Source: Urechis unicinctus (taxonomy: Eukaryota; Annelida; Polychaeta; Xenopneusta; Urechidae). From it: a stretch of DNA of 64,000 bases. The number at the start of each line of letters is the position of its first letter. Positions within the stretch are counted from its first letter, which is position 1. A program made the translations under genes and the position numbers. The stretch spans positions 399,345 through 463,344 of the forward strand of contig CM067357.1 in the NCBI GenBank assembly GCA_034190875.2. Direction: 5' to 3'. The notes under the pieces are model-generated. The model was not told the origin of the DNA. It did no database searches and was given only the letters and a program-made list of their open reading frames with translations. Positions 57,640 through 64,000 of the stretch are shown piece after piece.

Positions 57640-60600
57640 AAAATAATTGAATAAATTGTGAATATTGTTAGGTTCTTTCCATACATAAACATTAATCAAT
57701 TGCAGTAGGTAAAGATATTGGATCAGAGCACAGGAAATGAGCAGAATTCAGAAGTTTGGTATACCAACCCAAAAAGGCATGCCACAGGATGTCCCATGCT
57801 ATTATGGCTCACTCTTGACTCAGGCTGACAAGAACACGTCAACCATGACCACCACATTGCTTTGACACAGCCTCATATGGAATTTTCTGATCCATTTAGG
57901 GACACGGTCACCTCGACCAATCAGAAGGCTATATATCTTCAACACATGCCCAGTGTGGCAACCCCACCAAGAATTAGCATCAACACCCCGCGTGCGTTTG
58001 TTGATTTCATGGTAGCAAATTATTCACATGTTAATGATTTGTCGGGTAGAAGGGGGAGGGCCTAGGGTCGTACAGAGTCTAAATATTGAAAAGTGTAGTA
58101 TGCAGAATCATAGCGTATGACGCGTTATGAAATCCACCTAAATTCATCGGATGATGAGAGTAAAAGGAAATAAGCTATGTCTTATATAACAAACGATGTC
58201 TATCTAGATTATACATATTCAGAAGACATGAAAACATACTGCCGATCAGTTTAGCTTACCAAGACGATGGAGTTAGTGGCAGTCGTCGCTTCGATCAAAG
58301 TTGAAAGTTGAAAAGGTCACAATTTTGAACCCCGCTGACACGTCCTACGTCAGTTTCGTTAAGCTACGACCGAACATACAACAGGGATAAGAGGCAGTTG
58401 TTTATCATATGAAGGGAGGTGCCTTCGTTTGACGATTTGACACAATAAATGCTACGTTCGTTACAAGTCATGTTGGACGTAAATTTCTTCGCATGACTGA
58501 TTCAATTGGCGAAGCTGGAAATCTGACCAAATTGTTTTATGACCTTTGAATTACTCCTCGTTTGATTGTAATAAGATTGTGGTCTTTATATGTCATGTGG
58601 CTACTTTTCTGGTCTGGTATTTATCCACTTCTTGGTAGTTTTTTTCATCCGAGAAGGGTGTGAACTCGGTTCTCATCAGTCGATTCCTTCAGAAACAATA
58701 CTTGAATGGACCCAAGGCCAAGGAAATGAGTGTGGCTAGTAATATAACCAATTGTCTGATAAAACTTACGTAAATATTCCGCATGGTAGTAATACATGTT
58801 GAATTACCATACACAATGATTCGAGATGGTTTATCACTCAATTCAGGTGAATTTTAAAATACTGCGGCTGTTCTTGTACAAAATAATGATTTCGCATTTA
58901 ACACAAAATATTTCTCAATATTACCGTATGTGGTATAGCGTTACGACATACGTATGATTTTGTATTATTATCTCTTAATTTGTTAAATAGTGAGGTCACA
59001 TTCGCCCACGTCAGTCGGCCGAATACTTAACACAAGGGAGTTAATTGTGTTAAATTGCGAGAGTCAAAAGGGATCAAATAGTCACTGAAACATGATAATC
59101 TCAATGCAGCAATCTCATTTTGCATTATGTGGTATATTAATGCAACCATCATGGAGTACTGACAAACTGACGCCGTTACAGCAACAATGCAAATATATAT
59201 CATATGAAATGATGTTGGGTTTGAGTTTCGAACACTATATAAAAACATTTCATTTTGACAGCAGGAACTTATACATTGGATACAGTCAAATCATGTAGTG
59301 GTGTTATCATGACTTGCAAACTATTCAATTTTAAATCTGGTTGTCGCAAGATGGATCGATCAATGTAATTGTAACCGCAATCGCTGATCAGTCCTGAAAT
59401 CTAATCAGCGGTGACTAAAGTGTACCAGGATACTCGTAAATACTTAATTATTGATATGAGGGGAGGAAATCATGTGTGCGTGTGTTTGCTCTGAACTTAT
59501 ATATAGCCTTGTTGTTAATTATTCGTACATCTTAAGATTTAACAAGGTTAGTTGCGTCAAATTCATTGGCATTGATCTGGGTGACACAATTGGACACGGG
59601 GAACTGCCTCAAAAGTCAGGCATATGTCATAATTCCGTAACAGCCTTATTACACATGTCTGGTGGATTTAAAACGGAAATAGTTATATTCCTGACTCAGC
59701 TGTTTAACTAAGCCACAGTGAGTTTGTGCTAGTGCTATTTGCAATGTGCATTTGATCTTTAATATTGTGGATTTTGGTTGGTGGCACGAATTTATTATTT
59801 TTATTACTCATCGGTCAGTAATCTGCACATCTCTCCATTGGTTGAGACTGGTAGCGTTTGGTAGAGGTTGAGGTGGAAGTCAACTTGTATGGAGTAATGG
59901 TGATTGGGATGTCTGTTATCTGCCTCACATTGCCTACCCCAAGACCTAACCCCTCCTCGCAAGTAACTTGATAGCTGGGGAGGGGGTGTTATAATATAGG
60001 CACTAAGTAGAAGATGAGTATTGCATAAATACCCCGGGTTAACCTTTCACAATACATACATACAGTTAATTCGACAACTTTGAGCCTGGCTGTGGCATAT
60101 CGAAGGACGATATTCACACCAAAGCTCTGCGCTATACAAATAAAGATAATGCGCATGCAACAAAATACTGTATGGGTGTTCAAGTTTTCTTGGGGGCGCC
60201 AATTAGTAGTGCCCTAGCGAGTTTTTATGACTCATAACGTTCGGCGTTATACTGTGGCGACATAACCACTTATCGTTCATAGCATGTAGCTAAAGGGCTT
60301 GCAAAATATGTGCCCCACATGTGCAACACCGTTTTTAGTTAGGAATCAAGAGTCGGTATTTGACTGTCTTCCAAAGCTACCACTGTTGGGCCTGCATGTT
60401 CCACAGCCGTGATCCCGGCCCCGCCCGCACTCTGTTATGCATGAGCACACTTGACCCGCTTAAGTGTACGCACAGGTTTTATTTTAGGTGCATGTGCGTG
60501 AGACATCATCTTGAGGGGCTAGTTAAGAGTTGTTGACCACATCAGTCTAAGCTTTATGGTTGTTATGTTGTGCATGTTTGCCATGAGGTCCAACGAGACA

Positions 60601-60790
60601 TGTTTCATGTTGTTTTGCAACGTAATCGCCCCTAAAAGATTGGCTGGGTTCAGCGGGGTTGCCGATCTTGCAAGGTAATCCATTTACATCTCACTTATTG
60701 ATATTTATACGGGTGGAGACGCACTGGGACCAATACAGCTCGGACATGTAGCGTTGTGGGGCCGTAACGTCCGGGTAGATTATACATTGA
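57640..60790. other. No gene recognised
   Basis: AT-rich DNA with short frames only. No domain, repeat array or splice-supported exon could be identified. Confidence 0.5.
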
Positions 60791-60801
60791 AGAAATGAAT
60801 A

Positions 60802-60910
60802 CAGGTAGTTTCGTACACAGGTTGTTTCGTATACACTACTTGCGGTTGTTTCGTACACGCGAGATTGGTTGTTTCGTACACGCAATATCAAAAGCAGTCG
60901 TTCCGTACGT
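60802..60910 (+). repeat. GGTTGTTTCGTACAC minisatellite-like repeat
   Basis: Four to five imperfect copies of GGTTGTTTCGTACAC, spaced 17-27 bp, each carrying the near-palindromic CGTACAC/CGTACG core. Confidence 0.8.
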
Positions 60911-61305
60911 TATGCTTAGTCAAGTAACTATGTAATATATCTAAATATAAATTATCTGGTATCGTGTTTTATTGTTTATTTTCACAAGGTTTATTAAGAC
61001 TTAAAAAAATGTTTTGGTTTGTGTAGACTAGAGCATCAATTTATATAATGGGTACCCGCAACAGTGAGTGTTGTGTACATAAATGTAAATATTGATTATT
61101 AAAGAAATTGAAAGCGTAGACAATTTATTTGTTGAGTTGTCAATATGGTCATAATTAATGTGGACGAAATTACCAGTCGACAATTAAAAGTGTATGTAGC
61201 ATGTTTGTTTTATTTACAATTGTTCGTCAAGGAATGTGGAACCGCTGTTAGAAATTATGGCGACATAAAACAAAACAAAAATTGCCTGTAAATTCACTGT
61301 TTGTG

Positions 61306-62200
61306 TCAGTAATTATGTGGATGTAAATTATTTTTGCACGATGTCAGTTTGTGTTCACTAACAAGTTGGTGCTGAAGACTGAGGGTCAGTGCTTCCTTGT
61401 GGAGGAGCGGAATGATTAGATAGAGCACGAGGTTGTACTTCATTGCTCGGAGATTAAGGCGAGTATGCCAGCCTTCAAGGTCATTATTTGTCCTCACAGC
61501 TCTTCTAAAACTGCACCAGTTGCTGACTGGCCATGTTCTTGCTTTTATCCAAGTGGCTTCAAAGTATTGGAAAAGAGCTGAAAGCTGCGTGGAGGTTGCA
61601 GCTTCAGCCTTGAGACAATTGAAGGCTTCTACGACGTGCCTCTTTGGCAGATAAGTCAAGGACAATAGCTTTCTGATCAAGCTGTACGTGGCTCCTTGCT
61701 CCATGTATGCTGTGGCCAGACCTAATGACTGGACCTTCCTCCATATGGCCTGAGCCCAATGGAAAGTGCAACCGTGAAGGTGCACATTGAAGACTTCACG
61801 AATGGAGTTCCACAACGCAGTTTCGAAGTCGAGCACTACTTCTTGAACCTCTGGTTCACATGGCAGAATGTTCTTTAAAAGTTACATCAACATACCATTG
61901 CTTGGCATCTGCAAGTAGCTGAAGTTGCTGGTCTGTGGCCTGGAGCGAAATATGTACCACGCTGTACCACGGTTGCTGGGCATCTGTTCTCTTTTTGTCG
62001 AATACTACACCACCAATATGTAGCTGTGTCTGTTGTTTTGCGCACTGTGTACGTGTAGCCGTCATTGTTGTGTAGTCTTGGTTTCCCTCGTTTCGTACCA
62101 GTGGCAACAACCTCCCATTGTTGTGGCTGGGTTTCAGGTTGATTGTCAGCAACAGGTTGTGTCTGAATCGACCTCTCCACAATTGCCAGGACTGATTCAA
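61306..62200 (-). pseudogene. FLYWCH zinc finger plus MULE transposase, truncated
   Basis: On the minus strand, 62180-61887 encodes a FLYWCH-type zinc finger (ATGTKRGKPRLHNNDGYTY, YWWCSIRQKENRCPATVV). 61836-61306 encodes a MULE-type transposase block with DFETALWNSI, GCTFHWAQAIWRKVQSLGL, and the tail WHTRLNLRA. The overlapping frame (62419-61856) shows the start of the catalytic domain, LADAKQWYVDVTFK, then a large part of the DDE core is missing before DFETALW. FLYWCH-MULE genes are common in marine invertebrates and move by cut-and-paste. This one is broken by at least one frameshift and a deletion. Confidence 0.75.
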
Positions 62201-62419
62201 TTTACGTGTCCACGGTGAATGACTGATCAACTGTAGGTATATCACCACTGCAGTGATGGGATTGATTGATGACATATTGGGTGAGTTATGCTGTCTGGTA
62301 TCATTGCTATCGTCCACTGAAGAAGAAAGAAAATGGCTGGGAGTCTGCTCGTCTTCCTCTCTTGTGGCTGGTTGCGTAAGCATACGGGGGGCAGTGCCAC
62401 GCTGGTATGACTGAACCAT

Positions 62420-63480
62420 CCCTCTGCATTTTCATCCATGCTCTAAGATCTTGAGATACCGCTGTCACATGTTCTGTGTCTCCATATATGACATGTATCA
62501 CAGAGTAGACCTTCTTGGCGAGGCCTCACTGTCTGACTGCATCCGCTGTAGCGACTGGATTCCATCATAGCAGAGAAAAGTAAACTGATGGTCTGATTTT
62601 AACGGGACGTTATATGAGGGGGACTCGTCATTGTGGACAGCGCGTGCGCGTTATTGCTGGCAGCGCGCGACGTTACGGTGCGCGTGTCATTGACGTATGC
62701 TTCAAGTCAAAACAGCAAGTAGACCACCCTGCTCTCCATCCTTGCCTCAGTGGAACCAAAATCGGGTTAAAACACACCCCTCGACTCCCCCATTAAATAC
62801 TACGGCAACTGAATATGACCAGGCTATATTAGACAATCGCAGCGCGTTTTGTCTACTTCGACCCATCGACTAGTTCACATTATACCAGTTTTACATTTTG
62901 CAATCTTAGCATGAGCAAATATGATGTCACAACACTGTATCTCATCATTGATTAACAGCATTGTAAAGTTTTCATTGACTACTGCATAATCATTGAAAAA
63001 CTTTAACGAGTGTTCTGGGCAGTTCAGGCAGGGCACATTGGACGGCTGTGATGCAGAAGTAGGTATTTCCCCGGTATTTCCCCCTACTCTATATACAATT
63101 AATACGTGATGCATGTAGTATCACACAACATAATAGTATATACACTCTTAAGATACGCAATGTATTGTGATTCAAACATTAATTAGGGGGATGCAGGAGG
63201 GGGGAATCGTTGCAGCTGTGAAGGCAATCAAGCGAACAACCCGTGCGTGGTGGGGCTGGATGCCAGGTCACGTGACGAGCATAAGACCTCGACATTGACT
63301 CAAAAACTTCAAATGGACCACAGTGTCTTCCCATTTGACGTCACACGGTCCGGTGCCGCCTTGTTGGAGTACAAGCTACCGCCAGCGCGCTGCGCTTTGA
63401 CGAGAGGTAGCTTGGAACGTGCCGGCGCGTTATGGTTCCCACGTTCTTCATTGATCAAAGGGGTCATTTCATAATACGAA
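62420..63480. other. No gene recognised
   Basis: Contains a short GC-rich, CpG-containing stretch at 62630-62700 (CGCGTGCGCGTTATTGCTGG) and otherwise unremarkable sequence. Confidence 0.45.
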
Positions 63481-63489
63481 ATTTATGTT

Positions 63490-63550
63490 CCATCGTTGGT
63501 TGTGCCATCGTTGGTTGTGCCATTGTTGGCCGTGCCATCGTTGGCTGTGG
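63490..63550 (+). repeat. 15-bp minisatellite
   Basis: Four copies of the form CATCGTTGGTTGTGC; later copies read CATTGTTGGCCGTGC and CATCGTTGGCTGTGG. Confidence 0.9.
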
Positions 63551-64000
63551 CAACAGGGGTAACCGAGATAAAGAGAAATCACTGTAAAATCTATGCCAAT
63601 GTAATCGCTTATGTTATCATGTACTCAACGTCTTCACAACCCACCATGTGTCACGTTGCTGCGATCTTGTACAGGTTGCTCTTGCCTGTAATATATTCTA
63701 GTCTGAAAGCGAAAGTTGGTACTGTGATGGGACCTACAGTGAGTCGTTAGAGCCTCATTGAGTGTGGAGTGTCCATGCTTTTGGTAACTCAGACGAGTTT
63801 TAAAACAGGTCGCATTGTACTTTTACGTCGTGTCAGGAAAGCACAAGAAATATCAAAGGTATTAAGCGTGTGTCCTTCTTATTACCGCAAATGTAAGAAA
63901 AGTTGTTCCTTATAAAGGAGAAAAACAGCCGAGCGGGCATTTAAACGTGTGGGTCCTGGCGCAAGTGGGTGGGTGGTTACGTATATTAATGTGATTGTGC
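63551..64000. other. No gene recognised
   Basis: Nothing identifiable up to the window edge. Confidence 0.5.

Overview
The window is eukaryotic nuclear DNA, AT-rich, intron-bearing and packed with decayed transposable elements. The mix points to a marine invertebrate, most likely a mollusc or other lophotrochozoan: Gypsy elements with a tRNA-Leu primer site, a Polinton/adintovirus-type relic, 2A-like leader sequences, P2X7-C-like genes, THAP and FLYWCH/MULE transposases, and a lineage-specific SINE. This placement is inferred from gene content; there is no direct species marker.

Layout. 1-1445: 3' part of a non-LTR retrotransposon with RNase H. 1446-9543: decayed Gypsy retrotransposon (gag, protease, RT-RNase H, integrase, extra ORF3) carrying a SINE in pol. 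9604-10137: an internally deleted copy of the first LINE. 10946-11368: a second SINE. 11500-19302: a Polinton/adintovirus-like relic with protein-primed PolB, several small proteins, packaging ATPase, capsid and a coiled-coil/membrane gene; no integrase or protease was seen. 19457-20125: fragments of a THAP transposon. 22354-23366: a three-exon P2X7-C-like gene or pseudogene. 23874-33418: a large hAT-type element whose gene appears to join a 2A-like leader, an OTU cysteine protease and a hAT transposase; it is split by a second Gypsy element (27416-31937) with 150-bp LTRs and a GGGGA target duplication. 36698-38107: a signal-peptide exon followed by an intact class A GPCR, the best host gene here. 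41695-41984: a SINE with a perfect 15-bp target duplication. 44650-44825: a zinc-finger relic interrupted by the most unusual structure, a ~9.5-kb foldback-like palindrome (44820-54348). Its ~3.2-3.7-kb arms contain 291-bp tandem repeats, and its centre carries a gene of unrecognised family. 54534-55800: a LINE reverse transcriptase. 56040-57540: several old SINE copies. 61306-62180: a FLYWCH/MULE transposase relic. The other stretches show no recognisable gene.

How the parts relate. Most genes belong to mobile elements and many are broken by stops and frameshifts. The SINE and the first LINE share a ~60-bp 3' tail, which suggests the LINE machinery moved the SINE. Three things deserve most attention: the palindromic element with its unknown protein, the 2A-OTU-hAT fusion, and the small intact genes within the Polinton-type relic.
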